DNA from: Ignavibacteriota bacterium
Lineage (GTDB): Bacteria; Bacteroidota; Ignavibacteria; Tepidaquicellales; Tepidaquicellaceae
Assembly: GCA_026390735.1 (NCBI GenBank)
Contig: JAPLFJ010000069.1
Location: forward strand, 1-64,000
DNA: 64,000 bases
Direction: 5' to 3'
Of the stretch, positions 55,583 through 63,954 are shown one piece after another (the stretch's first letter is position 1; each line of letters opens with the position of its first letter). Made by a program: the position numbers and the translations under genes. The notes under the pieces were generated by a model. It saw nothing but the letters and a program-made list of their open reading frames with translations, searched no databases and had not been told where the DNA came from.

Positions 55583-58500
55583 TGGCTGAATACATAAATG
55601 TAGAAAAACCATTCCTTGACAAACTTCGCCAGTTAGATTGGACAGTTATAAACCAAGGGCAAGGAGTTCCGCAAGACCCTGAAAAAAGTTTGAGACAAAA
55701 CTTCAAGCAAGTTTTGTTGCCAAAGATTTTTAAAGATAGCATTAAGGCAATCAACAAAACTGCTGACGGCAGAGAGTGGCTAACTGATAAACAGTTGGAC
55801 GAATTGCTTTTTGAGATTCAAAACTTTTCAGGAAAAAGTTTGCATGAAGCCAACAAAGAAATTCATCGTTTGCTTCTGAAAGGAACAACGGTAAACAAAA
55901 ACGAATTGACAGGAGAACAAAACCCGACAGTTCGTTTGGTTGATTTCAGAAATTACGGCAAGAATAGTTTTATTGCCATCAATCAATTTCGTTTGCTTAC
56001 TCCCGGTGCAAGTCGTGAAGGAATTATTCCCGACATTGTTTTATTCTTAAATGGTTTGCCCGTGATTGTAATAGAAGCAAAAGATTTTGAAGTAGCAGAA
56101 CCGTTGAGTGAAGCATACTTACAGGTAACACGATATGCTAATACACGGCAAGACGATTACGGAATAAAAGAAGGAGAAGAAAAATTATTTCACTACAATA
56201 TTTTCAGCATCATCACACACGGTAGAGAAGCAAGAGTTGGAACAATCAGTGCCGAGTTTGATTTCTACAACAACTGGGTTGACATTTTTCCCGAAGAATA
56301 CAAAGTGATTCAGTTCCCACCTGAAGAAGAACGGCAGGAAGTATTGATTCACGGAATGTTAAACAAAGAAATTCTGATTGACATACTGAAACACTTCACC
56401 TTATTTATGGAAATTAAAAAAGGTGTGGAAGTAAAAGTTGTATCACGATACAATCAATACAGAGCAGTTGGAAAAATCATTCGTGGTTTAAGAGAAGGAA
56501 ATTCACCAATGGAGAAAGGTGGTGTGGTCTGGCACACACAAGGAAGCGGAAAGAGTTTGACAATGGTTTTTCTCATTCGCAAAATCCGTAGTTTGGATGA
56601 TTTGAAAGACCTGAAAATTATTTTCATAGTTGACCGTCTTGATTTGGAAGAACAACTTTCAGAAACAGCAGTGTTGGCAAACGAGACTTTGAATTTAATT
56701 GAAAGCAAAGTTGACTTACATGAATTGAATAATGATACAGGCGATATGAATATGGTAATGATTCATAAATTTTTGACTGACAATAATGTTTCAGCACAGT
56801 CGCTTATAGATGCCGGCATTGTTCCTACTTTTGAAAAGTTTGAAACCATAAACAACAGCGACCGGATTTTATTGTTGGTGGACGAAGCGCACAGAACACA
56901 GGGAGGCGATATGGGAGATAACTTGTTCAATGCATTTCCTAAAGCAGTGCGAATTGGATTTACGGGAACACCATTGCTAACAGAACGACACGAAATTAAA
57001 ACACATGAACGCTTCGGAGGCAGAATAGACGAGAACGGAGAACCGTGGATTGACTCATACAAATTTGATAAAGCAGTTGCCGACAGAGCAACGGTAGAAA
57101 TAAAATACATTGGCAAAGTATCAAAAGACAAGTTGGACGACAAGGAGGCTTTTGATGATGAGTTTGAAAAAATGTTTGAGGCAAGAAGCAAGGAAGAGAG
57201 GGAAGAAATTCAAAGGCGATATGGGTCATTCATCGCATACTTGGAAAGCAAAGAACGCATTGCAGAAATATCAAAAGACATTATTGAGCATTACTACAAC
57301 GACATTCTTGTAAATGGTTTCAAAGCACAGGTTGTTGCTTCAAGCATTGTTGCAGCAGTGAGATACAAGTATGAATTGGAAATTGCCATTCAAAATAAAA
57401 TTGCAGAACTGAAATTGTTACCAGATGGAACAAGAGAAGATGAACGTATAAAGCAGTTGGAATTTTTGAAAGTGCAGGCAATCGTTTCAAGTATTGGAAA
57501 CAATGAACCCGGCTATATCAGCACAGCAAGACGGGAAGCGTTGGATACCGATGCAAAAAATACTTTCAAAAAAGATTTTGATTATTCAACAGAAGATGGA
57601 GGGCAATACAAGAAACCCGAAACAGGTATTGGAATCATTTGTGTTTGTGACCGCTTAATCACGGGTTATGATGCACCCATAGAGCAGGTGATGTATCTTG
57701 ACAAGATTATGAGAGAGCATGATTTGTTTCAGGCGATAACAAGAGTGAACAGAACCAAGAAAGGGAAGTCATTTGGTTTGATTGTGGATTACATTGGTGT
57801 TACGAAACACTTGCAGGAAGCATTAGCAATATTCACAGACAAAGACAAAGACAAACTGAAAAATTTTCTGGATGTTTTCCGTGACATCAATAAAGAAATA
57901 CCTGTCTTGGAGTCACGATATAAACGCATTCTGAATTTATTTACCGAAAACAAACTGAAGGAGATTGAAAATTTCTTCAATCAGAAATTTACAGACAGCA
58001 CAGCCGAGTTTGAATTTGCTGAAAGCTGTATTGAGCAAGCAAAAATTATAAAGTTCAGAGCCGAACTGCTTACCTATTCCAAAAGTTTCTTTGATAGTTT
58101 GGATTTACTTTTCAATACACAAGCCGGAGGCGAATACTGGATTCGTGCAAAACGATTGGGTTACATTCTTTGGAGAATTCAAGACCGTTATAAAGATGAA
58201 ACTATGGATTTGAAATGGGCTTCACAAAAAGTTCGTAAGTTAATTGACAAGCATCTTTTCTCGTTAGGAATTGACACGAAGGTTCAACAGGTTTCAATTC
58301 TCTCTGATGAATTCAAAAATAAAGTTGACTACCTGAATAAAACACCGAAGTCAAAAGCATCGGAAATGGAACATGCCATCCGTTGGCACATCAAAGTAAA
58401 TCTTGACAAAGACCCAACACTTTACAAACATTTCAAAGATAGGCTGGAAACAATCTTAAATGCTTACAAAGAAAATTGGGATGTGATTGTAAAACAATTA

Positions 58501-58845
58501 GGAGAGTTAAGAGATGAAATGGCAGAAGGAAGAAAACCTGGAACAGAAGGCATCACTATTATTGAAGCCCCATTTTATGATTTGCTGAAAGCGAATATAC
58601 CAACAGAGAATGAAAATGAAATTCACAAAGCAAAAGAACTCACTCACATACTGATTTTGACTTTGAAAGAAACCGCAGCAATAAACAATTTCTGGACAGA
58701 CAAAGCAGCGGAAAGAAAACGAATTGAAGGATTTATTGAAGATGAAATTCGTTATTCACGAATTGAAGGACTTCCTTCAAAGGCAACCGAACTTGCAACA
58801 GAGTTGATGAATCTTGCAAAAAACCGTGAAGCAGATTTAAGATGA
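55582..58845 (+). CDS. hsdR: Type I restriction endonuclease subunit
   Basis: HsdR translocates DNA with ATP and cuts far from the recognition site. The 1087 residues include the PD-(D/E)XK nuclease region with DIVLFLNGLPVIVIEAK (Glu and Lys near 165-167), Walker A TQGSGKS (about 319), DEAHR (about 434), GFTGTP and the later helicase motifs (TRVNR), then a helical C-terminal part. The length is standard and the catalytic residues look intact. Its start overlaps the toxin stop by one base. Confidence 0.95.
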   Translation: MAEYINVEKPFLDKLRQLDWTVINQGQGVPQDPEKSLRQNFKQVLLPKIFKDSIKAINKTADGREWLTDKQLDELLFEIQNFSGKSLHEANKEIHRLLLKGTTVNKNELTGEQNPTVRLVDFRNYGKNSFIAINQFRLLTPGASREGIIPDIVLFLNGLPVIVIEAKDFEVAEPLSEAYLQVTRYANTRQDDYGIKEGEEKLFHYNIFSIITHGREARVGTISAEFDFYNNWVDIFPEEYKVIQFPPEEERQEVLIHGMLNKEILIDILKHFTLFMEIKKGVEVKVVSRYNQYRAVGKIIRGLREGNSPMEKGGVVWHTQGSGKSLTMVFLIRKIRSLDDLKDLKIIFIVDRLDLEEQLSETAVLANETLNLIESKVDLHELNNDTGDMNMVMIHKFLTDNNVSAQSLIDAGIVPTFEKFETINNSDRILLLVDEAHRTQGGDMGDNLFNAFPKAVRIGFTGTPLLTERHEIKTHERFGGRIDENGEPWIDSYKFDKAVADRATVEIKYIGKVSKDKLDDKEAFDDEFEKMFEARSKEEREEIQRRYGSFIAYLESKERIAEISKDIIEHYYNDILVNGFKAQVVASSIVAAVRYKYELEIAIQNKIAELKLLPDGTREDERIKQLEFLKVQAIVSSIGNNEPGYISTARREALDTDAKNTFKKDFDYSTEDGGQYKKPETGIGIICVCDRLITGYDAPIEQVMYLDKIMREHDLFQAITRVNRTKKGKSFGLIVDYIGVTKHLQEALAIFTDKDKDKLKNFLDVFRDINKEIPVLESRYKRILNLFTENKLKEIENFFNQKFTDSTAEFEFAESCIEQAKIIKFRAELLTYSKSFFDSLDLLFNTQAGGEYWIRAKRLGYILWRIQDRYKDETMDLKWASQKVRKLIDKHLFSLGIDTKVQQVSILSDEFKNKVDYLNKTPKSKASEMEHAIRWHIKVNLDKDPTLYKHFKDRLETILNAYKENWDVIVKQLGELRDEMAEGRKPGTEGITIIEAPFYDLLKANIPTENENEIHKAKELTHILILTLKETAAINNFWTDKAAERKRIEGFIEDEIRYSRIEGLPSKATELATELMNLAKNREADLR

Positions 58846-59525
58846 AGTTAGAGGATATTAATATTACTATTGAGAAAACCATCAGACGAAAAACGTTGAG
58901 TATTTTTGTTGAACGTAACGGTTCTGTAAGAGTGCTTGCACCTGTTACATCTTCAGACGAGAAAATTGAAGAGGCAGTAAAATCAAGGGAATATCAAATA
59001 TTTTCAAAACTCGCTAAATGGAAAGAACTAAATCAAGGTAAAGTAAATCGGAAGTTCGTTAACGGTCAATCATTCCTTTATCTTGGTAGAAACTATCGTT
59101 TAAAAATTACGAAAAATCAGCCAGTGCCTCTAAAGTTAAGTGGTGGTTTTTTCCATCTTGATAAAAATTATTTAGGTAAAGCTGAAAAGGTATTTAAGGA
59201 CTTCTACAAAGAGAAAGCCAAACAAAAAATCAAAGAACGTCTCATAATCATTCAGGAAAAGTTTCAGCATAAGCCGACATCCATAAAAGTCTTGGAGTTA
59301 GGCAACCGTTGGGCATCCTGGACACCCAAGAACGGTTTGAATTTTCACTGGAAAAGTATTATGGCTCCGGTTTCAGTTCTTGATTATATTATAACTCATG
59401 AAATGGTTCACTTAAAATACCCAAATCACTCTACTAAATTTTGGAATGAGTTGGATAAGAAGATGCCAGACTATCGTGAATATGAGAACTGGCTGAAGTT
59501 AAATGGTGTAAAGATGAGTTTGTGA
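58842..59525 (+). CDS. YgjP/DUF45-family zinc metallopeptidase
   Basis: The 227-residue protein has the YgjP-like fold with the zinc motif HEMVH (H186, E187, H190) and the downstream His in YPNHSTKFW. The N-terminal half is the usual DUF45 beta domain (TIRRKTLSIFVERNGSVRVLAP). Members are often coded next to type I restriction genes. The biological substrate is unknown. It overlaps hsdR by 4 bases (ATGA). A truncated relative lies at 45138. Confidence 0.88.
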   Translation: MKLEDINITIEKTIRRKTLSIFVERNGSVRVLAPVTSSDEKIEEAVKSREYQIFSKLAKWKELNQGKVNRKFVNGQSFLYLGRNYRLKITKNQPVPLKLSGGFFHLDKNYLGKAEKVFKDFYKEKAKQKIKERLIIIQEKFQHKPTSIKVLELGNRWASWTPKNGLNFHWKSIMAPVSVLDYIITHEMVHLKYPNHSTKFWNELDKKMPDYREYENWLKLNGVKMSL

Positions 59526-59652
59526 CAAGGTAATGAGGTAAAAGAAAATCAAAAATTTAACAGCTATAAAAATTGGGATTGAGAATATAAGTGGGCTGCT
59601 ACCCAAATCTATTTCAATCCCAATTGTAAAACAGGATTTATATAGATAAATA

Positions 59653-60417
59653 CTATTCTGTTTTATGTAAATATATATTGTCGCCCACATCTTCACTGTT
59701 TTCTTTTTCTAATGATGGTTTTGACAATATTATTTGTTCAACTAATGATATTGTGTATGCAAGTTCATCTTCAGTGGATACATTTATTCTATATTTTCCC
59801 ATACTTTTTTGAGTTGTTATCACTTTTTCTGTTAAGTTTCTTGGGTCATCAAGTTTGTCGGTTTTTAAATATATCAATAGTTTTTTCTTGTTGAGCATCA
59901 CGTTTACAATGGTCTTACCATTAATTTTGAATCCTAAATAAACATACATTGGTTTTATAATGAAATTGTGGTCTACAGCTATCATGTCTTCTTTGAATCT
60001 CATATATAATCCTCTTATATTTTTGTGAACATTGCTTAAATGTTTGTTTTCTGTATACAAATAGTAACTTCTTCTGTTTGCTTTCTTAACATTCGGATGT
60101 TCTAAATGTTTGTCCGTTGCCATTTCCATAGCATTACCAAAGCTTGTAATTTTAGTCTTTGAGATTGTTAATTCCAACAAAAGGTGTTCAAGCTTTTGTT
60201 TTAGTAATTCAACTGGTCTTGTATTTCTTAATCCAATTGATTTCTTGTTATTTTTTGCCTTATTGATTAGTTCATTTGAGCCCATTATTAAGTATGTTAA
60301 TTCTGTGGTATCAACACTTAATGGGGCGCTTATATTTTCATCTGCGAAAACATCAAACATATAATTGTTGTTTATATTACGATTGTCTGCTTTTGAAGTG
60401 GAAGAGACTGAAACCAA
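59653..60417 (-). CDS. DUF5655-domain protein
   Basis: The 254-residue protein has a variable N-terminal part (1-140) and a C-terminal DUF5655-like domain (about 155-240) with VYLGFKINGKTIVNVMLNKK and LLIYLKTDKLDDPRNL, ending in the VSTEDELAYTISLVEQI stretch. This domain often ends DUF262 or other restriction-type proteins, so a nucleic-acid-related defence role is plausible. It is alone here and convergent with the restriction operon. Confidence 0.62.
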   Translation of the reverse strand: MVSVSSTSKADNRNINNNYMFDVFADENISAPLSVDTTELTYLIMGSNELINKAKNNKKSIGLRNTRPVELLKQKLEHLLLELTISKTKITSFGNAMEMATDKHLEHPNVKKANRRSYYLYTENKHLSNVHKNIRGLYMRFKEDMIAVDHNFIIKPMYVYLGFKINGKTIVNVMLNKKKLLIYLKTDKLDDPRNLTEKVITTQKSMGKYRINVSTEDELAYTISLVEQIILSKPSLEKENSEDVGDNIYLHKTE

Positions 60418-60533
60418 ATTTTGTGTTTCAATTTTTATTATTTTTTAGTTTTAAAATATTTATTAAATAAGGGTAAAATATTCAAATAGATGTTTTCCTT
60501 AAAATATGACACCCTTCTGAAATTTGTTAATTT

Positions 60534-61277
60534 TTATCCGGCATTCTTTTTGGTTATGCTCATCATTAATTCTTGATTTTGTTTCCCTAAAACATGAAAC
60601 ATATTATCAACAAACTGAATATTATCATAAAGTAATGCACTCTCCAATGATTGAAATTCTCCGAAGTCTTCATCTTTTATATCGTGATAGTTATACCCCG
60701 TAGATTCTTCAAATTCGTCCATTAATTTCATTAACCCTTTCCATAATGCATCTAATACGAATCCATTTTGAACAATTTCTATAGTTTTCCATTTTTTAGA
60801 ATGTTTGAGGTAATGTTTCATGCTTAACATTTCTAAATCAAGTTCAGGATTAAATAAATGATTATCCTCTGCCGAAATTAATCGCGAAATTTTATTATTA
60901 ATCTCTTCAACATAATCCATGCACTTCTCGTGTTGAGAGATAAATTTATTTCTTTCTTTGTCTTCCGGCGAATCTAACAATCTATCAATTTCGTTGGAAT
61001 GATTAACAAAGACTCCATCTAAAACCAGATTAAGGGTTGATAATTCAGATTCATTTAAAAACAACTTATGAATTTGACCTTTTTGATTTTTAGAGACTTT
61101 TTTCTTTGGTGTTTCCGAAACCACTTTAATGTTACCGTTTCTTTTAGACATATTAATGCCCTTTCTGCCATCATTGGCGTTTATATTGTTTAATTGTTTT
61201 TTTGCTGGGATTTTGTTCTTTTTAGCCAAAGTATCGTTGACCTTAAGTTTGTTGTTTGTTGTAATTAATTTTTTCAT
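60534..61277 (-). CDS. Hypothetical protein with basic N-terminus
   Basis: The 247-residue protein has a Lys/Asn-rich disordered start (about 1-65), then a helical domain (LNLVLDGVFVNHSNEIDRLL, EEINNKISRLISAED, and so on) that could be an all-alpha fold. No named family. It is followed downstream by the DUF5655 gene after about 115 bases and preceded by the short basic gene, in one direction. Confidence 0.55.
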   Translation of the reverse strand: MKKLITTNNKLKVNDTLAKKNKIPAKKQLNNINANDGRKGINMSKRNGNIKVVSETPKKKVSKNQKGQIHKLFLNESELSTLNLVLDGVFVNHSNEIDRLLDSPEDKERNKFISQHEKCMDYVEEINNKISRLISAEDNHLFNPELDLEMLSMKHYLKHSKKWKTIEIVQNGFVLDALWKGLMKLMDEFEESTGYNYHDIKDEDFGEFQSLESALLYDNIQFVDNMFHVLGKQNQELMMSITKKNAG

Positions 61278-61290
61278 AATAGTTTTCTGT

Positions 61291-61623
61291 TTAAAGTTTA
61301 CTTATAAATTTTTTGTCAAAGATATCTGGCAACCCTAATTCTTTTGCATATTTATCCAGACTGGGATACCATTTTTCATTACTGTATAAACCCGCTTTTG
61401 CTTTTCTCGTTTCGTTTAGCCAAATTGCTAACTCTCTTTCTTCGGGGTCATTTGAATTAATGTTGGGTTGATAATACATTAATTTTTTTGACTTTTTCTG
61501 ATTATTCATTTCTGTAACCTTTCTGGTATCTCTACCATTTCGTTTTTTTAAATTATTACTTGATACCCTTTCCTTTTTGTTTTTTGAAGTATCGCTTATT
61601 TCATTACTTTTGTGCTTCTTCAT
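61291..61623 (-). CDS. Small basic hypothetical protein
   Basis: The start is taken at ATG 61623 (MKKHKSNE), directly after a strong GGAAAGGAAAG ribosome site; the frame is open 10 codons further. The 110 residues have a long Lys/Asn-rich disordered start, then a compact C-terminus (ERELAIWLNETRKAKAGLY, SLDKYAKELGLPDIF) that looks like a helical peptide-binding motif. Possibly nucleic-acid-associated. It lies 13 bases upstream of the previous gene. Confidence 0.55.
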   Translation of the reverse strand: MKKHKSNEISDTSKNKKERVSSNNLKKRNGRDTRKVTEMNNQKKSKKLMYYQPNINSNDPEERELAIWLNETRKAKAGLYSNEKWYPSLDKYAKELGLPDIFDKKFISKL

Positions 61624-61716
61624 TTTCTTTCCTTTCCGGCATTTCTGCCTCAATTAATTTATACAATATCAGTATTATCTTAAAAAGAGTCAGTTACGCG
61701 AAAGGAGCAATTAGTT

Positions 61717-62295
61717 ATAAAAAAGTTATCATATAAAAAGATTGAAAAAGGGAAGTATGATGAGTTAATAAGATTACTCAAGAGGTATCAAAAAAACTTA
61801 ATTACTCTCAAAGAAGAAAGTATGAAAGTCAGTGTGGAACATATGGAGAGGGTGATTGAATTAAGCAGTAAACTTACTTCAGCTGCAAATACAATAGAAT
61901 ATTTGTATGGGATAATTGATGAAGTTAAGAAATTTTTTATTGATGCAAAAATTACCGATATCAAAAAAAATAAAGGTCTCTTGATATTTGAGAGGACTAA
62001 ATTAGTCTATTATAAACAAAAACAGATAACAGATATTACACTTGAAGAGGTTGATTTATTGATTGAAATAATTAAAGTAAGTAATACTGTAAGAACAAAT
62101 GAATCCCCATTTGTTATTGGCGTTGATTGTGATTATTGGGAAAAGAGAGTTGGGAAGGGGATTTCTCCTGATACTTTTAAAATTAAAGTTCACAGGTTAA
62201 AGCATAGAGACAAAATATTGAGAAGTATTATTCGGTATAGAGATAGAAAGGCAATATTAGTTAATGGTTTAAACATTCCAATTAATATTGCTTGA
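61717..62295 (+). CDS. Hypothetical protein, possible ATA start
   Basis: ATG 61822 gives 157 residues, but the frame is open back to 61684. A textbook ribosome site (AAAGGAG, 61701-61707) lies 9 bases before an ATA codon at 61717, which would give 192 residues starting IKKLSYKKIEKGKYDELIRLLKRYQKN, a helix-rich extension. Either the start is a non-AUG codon or the true start is lost. The C-terminal half is mixed alpha/beta with a basic tail. No family recognised. Confidence 0.5.
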   Translation: MKKLSYKKIEKGKYDELIRLLKRYQKNLITLKEESMKVSVEHMERVIELSSKLTSAANTIEYLYGIIDEVKKFFIDAKITDIKKNKGLLIFERTKLVYYKQKQITDITLEEVDLLIEIIKVSNTVRTNESPFVIGVDCDYWEKRVGKGISPDTFKIKVHRLKHRDKILRSIIRYRDRKAILVNGLNIPINIA

Positions 62296-62311
62296 TAATT
62301 AACGAGAACCT

Positions 62312-63238
62312 TTATTTATCAATTCTATTTAATGAAATCTGGAATAGATCTGATATTTTATAAAGATCTTCAATGAAAGCACTTATTTCTGTTATCGCAA
62401 CTTTATATTTTCTTCCAATTAAGTGATTTAAAGAAGGGACTTTCTTTGCAAAGTTATCATCTATAACCCCCATATTATGCTCATTTATGTGTCTTACTTG
62501 GAACATTTTAAAATCAAATGAATAATCTTCCAAAACTTCTGACAAATCTATATTCAATTGTGTCTTAAGAACACTGCTTAACTCCAAAAAATTTTGAAAC
62601 AAGTTTTTCGGTTGAATTGGGAATATTTTTGGATAAGCCAACCTTAATGCTTTTCCTAATCCGTCAAAAGATGAGACACATTCAGATAATATCATTTTTA
62701 GTTGTGCATCTTTAATATTATCTTCAAAATTATTGTTTGTTATAAATTCAAGCATCTTTCTTGCAGCCTCAAGTGATTTATTAAAAATTGTAAAGGCATT
62801 TAGTCTTTTACAATCAGGACAATTTGCAAATACGCCATAAATAGCAAATTCAAGTTTGCAATTATCGCATACGATTTGGGTCTCAAGTTCCTTTTCGTTA
62901 TACCATTTAATTGGAAAATTAGAATAGCTGTTTGAATTTACTTTAAACTGTATCAAACTCCCTTTTGTTTCTTTTTCCAAACTCTTAAACATACTACCTA
63001 TGCTGTTCATTATTTGTTTCTTTGTATCATTCATAACTATGCTTTTTGCGTATTCAATCTGTTCTTTTGTATAGAATTCATTTGAATGTCCTTTGTAACA
63101 ACAATAAGGACAATGACATTCGGATGTTGGTAGCCCGGTTCCTGGTTTAAGTTTAAAATATTTTTCGCATTTAGGACATTCCCTTCCAGCCATTCCTTGA
63201 TTATCTGTTGGGATTGATATGTTATATGTTTTATCCAT
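62312..63238 (-). CDS. Zinc-ribbon protein with HEPN-like RNase motif
   Basis: The 308-residue protein has an N-terminal zinc-finger region with C21/C24 and C41-C47 (CHCPYCC), a second CxxC pair (C124/C127 and C140/C143), and an all-helical C-terminal domain. That domain carries RHINEHNMGV (R249, H254), the R-x4-H motif of HEPN toxin-like RNases with the usual HNxG continuation. HEPN proteins in islands cut RNA in abortive infection. Zinc ribbons would sense DNA or RNA. No antitoxin gene is visible beside it. The HEPN call is inferred from the motif. Confidence 0.58.
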   Translation of the reverse strand: MDKTYNISIPTDNQGMAGRECPKCEKYFKLKPGTGLPTSECHCPYCCYKGHSNEFYTKEQIEYAKSIVMNDTKKQIMNSIGSMFKSLEKETKGSLIQFKVNSNSYSNFPIKWYNEKELETQIVCDNCKLEFAIYGVFANCPDCKRLNAFTIFNKSLEAARKMLEFITNNNFEDNIKDAQLKMILSECVSSFDGLGKALRLAYPKIFPIQPKNLFQNFLELSSVLKTQLNIDLSEVLEDYSFDFKMFQVRHINEHNMGVIDDNFAKKVPSLNHLIGRKYKVAITEISAFIEDLYKISDLFQISLNRIDK

Positions 63239-63428
63239 AATAATATAATTATCAATTAATTTACTTATTCATGTTTCAACTTAAAATGAATTCTTTATAA
63301 CATATACCGCTCCTATAAATCAAATATTTTAGTAAAATTGCTTACGTTGTATTATTAATATATTCCTCTTAAGTTTACTTGTTAAAACTTACAAAAGGCA
63401 TTTGTATAAATAATAACGAGTTTATGAT
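63239..63428. other. AT-rich intergenic stretch
   Basis: No coding frame is seen. It probably holds the promoter of the zinc-ribbon gene and may hold that of a short transcript ending at the hairpin that follows. Confidence 0.4.
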
Positions 63429-63487
63429 AAAACCTGTTAAGGTTCATGGGTAATGCCACCCGTAAGTCCTTAATAGGTTTTTTAATT
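63429..63487 (+). terminator. Long hairpin with T-run, possibly the end of a small RNA
   Basis: AAAACCTGTTAAGG (63429-63442) pairs with CCTTAATAGGTTTT (63468-63481) over 14 positions with one G-U. GGGT/ACCC pairs within the loop, and a T-run follows. It has the look of a terminator or the end of a small RNA, but no plus-strand gene lies upstream. Confidence 0.5.
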
Positions 63488-63548
63488 TAACTCGGGTTGA
63501 ATTGTTCTTTAAAATATTCGGTTTTTAATACTTGGAATATGGGGTTAA

Positions 63549-63575
63549 AAAAATTACCCACTAAATTACCCACTC
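63549..63575. repeat. Tandem 12-bp repeat, candidate right integrase arm site
   Basis: AAATTACCCACT twice in tandem followed by C, the same 27 bases as at 29262-29288 and in the same orientation, about 107 bases inside the right repeat. It is the right partner of the candidate arm sites. Confidence 0.75.
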
Positions 63576-63617
63576 TCTCTATTAATAATAAGTGGAAGTT
63601 TAAAGGTTTTATGTTGC

Positions 63618-63649
63618 GTGGGACAGGTGGTTCAGTAGGTAGAGCAACG
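63618..63649 (+). pseudogene. tRNA-Phe 5'-half fragment in plus orientation
   Basis: The 29 bases from GGACAGG (63621) to AACG (63649) match the 5' half of tRNA-Phe (acceptor, D-arm and start of the anticodon stem) with two changes in the D-stem. It is inverted relative to the intact gene at 63721-63793, and the two form an inverted pair. It lies inside the element. Confidence 0.78.
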
Positions 63650-63681
63650 TAGCCGGTAGCCAATATGCCATTTTAAACAAG

Positions 63682-63763
63682 AAAAGGGATACTTTCGCAT
63701 CCCTTTTGGTTGGTATCAAGTGGACAGGGCCGGAATCGAACCGGCGACACACGGCTTTTCAGG
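63682..63763. repeat. Right attachment repeat (attR) within tRNA-Phe
   Basis: 82 bases identical to 29127-29208: the tRNA-Phe terminator hairpin and the tRNA 3' half through the anticodon loop. Here it is joined to the tRNA 5' half, so the gene is intact. The point where the two copies diverge is next to the anticodon stem. Confidence 0.92.
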
Positions 63764-63793
63764 CCGTTGCTCTACCTACTGAGCTACCTGTCC
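63721..63793 (-). tRNA. tRNA-Phe (GAA)
   Basis: On the minus strand GGACAGG and CCTGTCC make a perfect 7-bp acceptor stem. The D-arm is GCTCAGTAGGTAGAGC, the anticodon loop is CTGAAAA (anticodon GAA) and the T-arm is GCCGGTTCGATTCCGGC. The length is 73 bases to the A73 discriminator. CCA is not encoded. Its terminator (AAAAGGGAT...) lies at 63682-63710. It is the integration target of the element. Confidence 0.95.
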
Positions 63794-63819
63794 CACACTA
63801 AAACTTATTCTAAATCGAA

Positions 63820-63881
63820 TCCCGATGAATCGGAACTTTTCAGGCCGTTGCTCTATCCGCCGTGGCGGAAGCTACCTGTCC
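63820..63881 (-). pseudogene. Broken tRNA-Phe copy carrying palindromic insertions
   Basis: On the minus strand the 5' half of tRNA-Phe (GGACAGGTAGCT, then TAGAGCAACGGCCTGAAAAG) is present with its D-loop replaced by the palindrome TCCGCCACGGCGGA. The sequence after the anticodon runs into another palindrome, TTCCGAT-TC-ATCGGGA, in place of the T-arm. It ends without an acceptor 3' strand. The same TCCGCCGTGGCGGA (plus-strand reading) occurs at 1936-1949. Confidence 0.75.
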
Positions 63882-63954
63882 CACACTTTTTGCTACAATA
63901 ATAAAAATAGACATTTCCAACGTAAAATAAAACCATAAAATACGGTACTTTGGA

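Larger units (their letters stand above)
29209..63763. mobile_element. 34.6-kb integrative element in tRNA-Phe
   Basis: The 82-bp direct repeats, an integrase gene 137 bases inside the left end, arm-type repeats at both ends and lower GC than the flanks define an element of 34,555 bp. It restores an intact tRNA-Phe at its right end with its own 3' half. Cargo: membrane/TPR/SAM operon, GTPase-nuclease operon, initiator with iterons, AAA+ ATPase, type I restriction with AbiE, and HEPN-like protein. No capsid, portal, relaxase or type IV secretion gene is visible, so it may need a helper or is a defence island mobilised by integrase alone. Confidence 0.9.

Noticed and set aside
29209-63763. Prophage
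   Set aside because: No terminase, portal, capsid, tail or lysis gene was recognised; the cargo is defence and unknown genes.
63710-63901. ORF of about 63 residues across the tRNA-Phe region
   Set aside because: It runs through a tRNA gene and tRNA fragments, a spurious frame.
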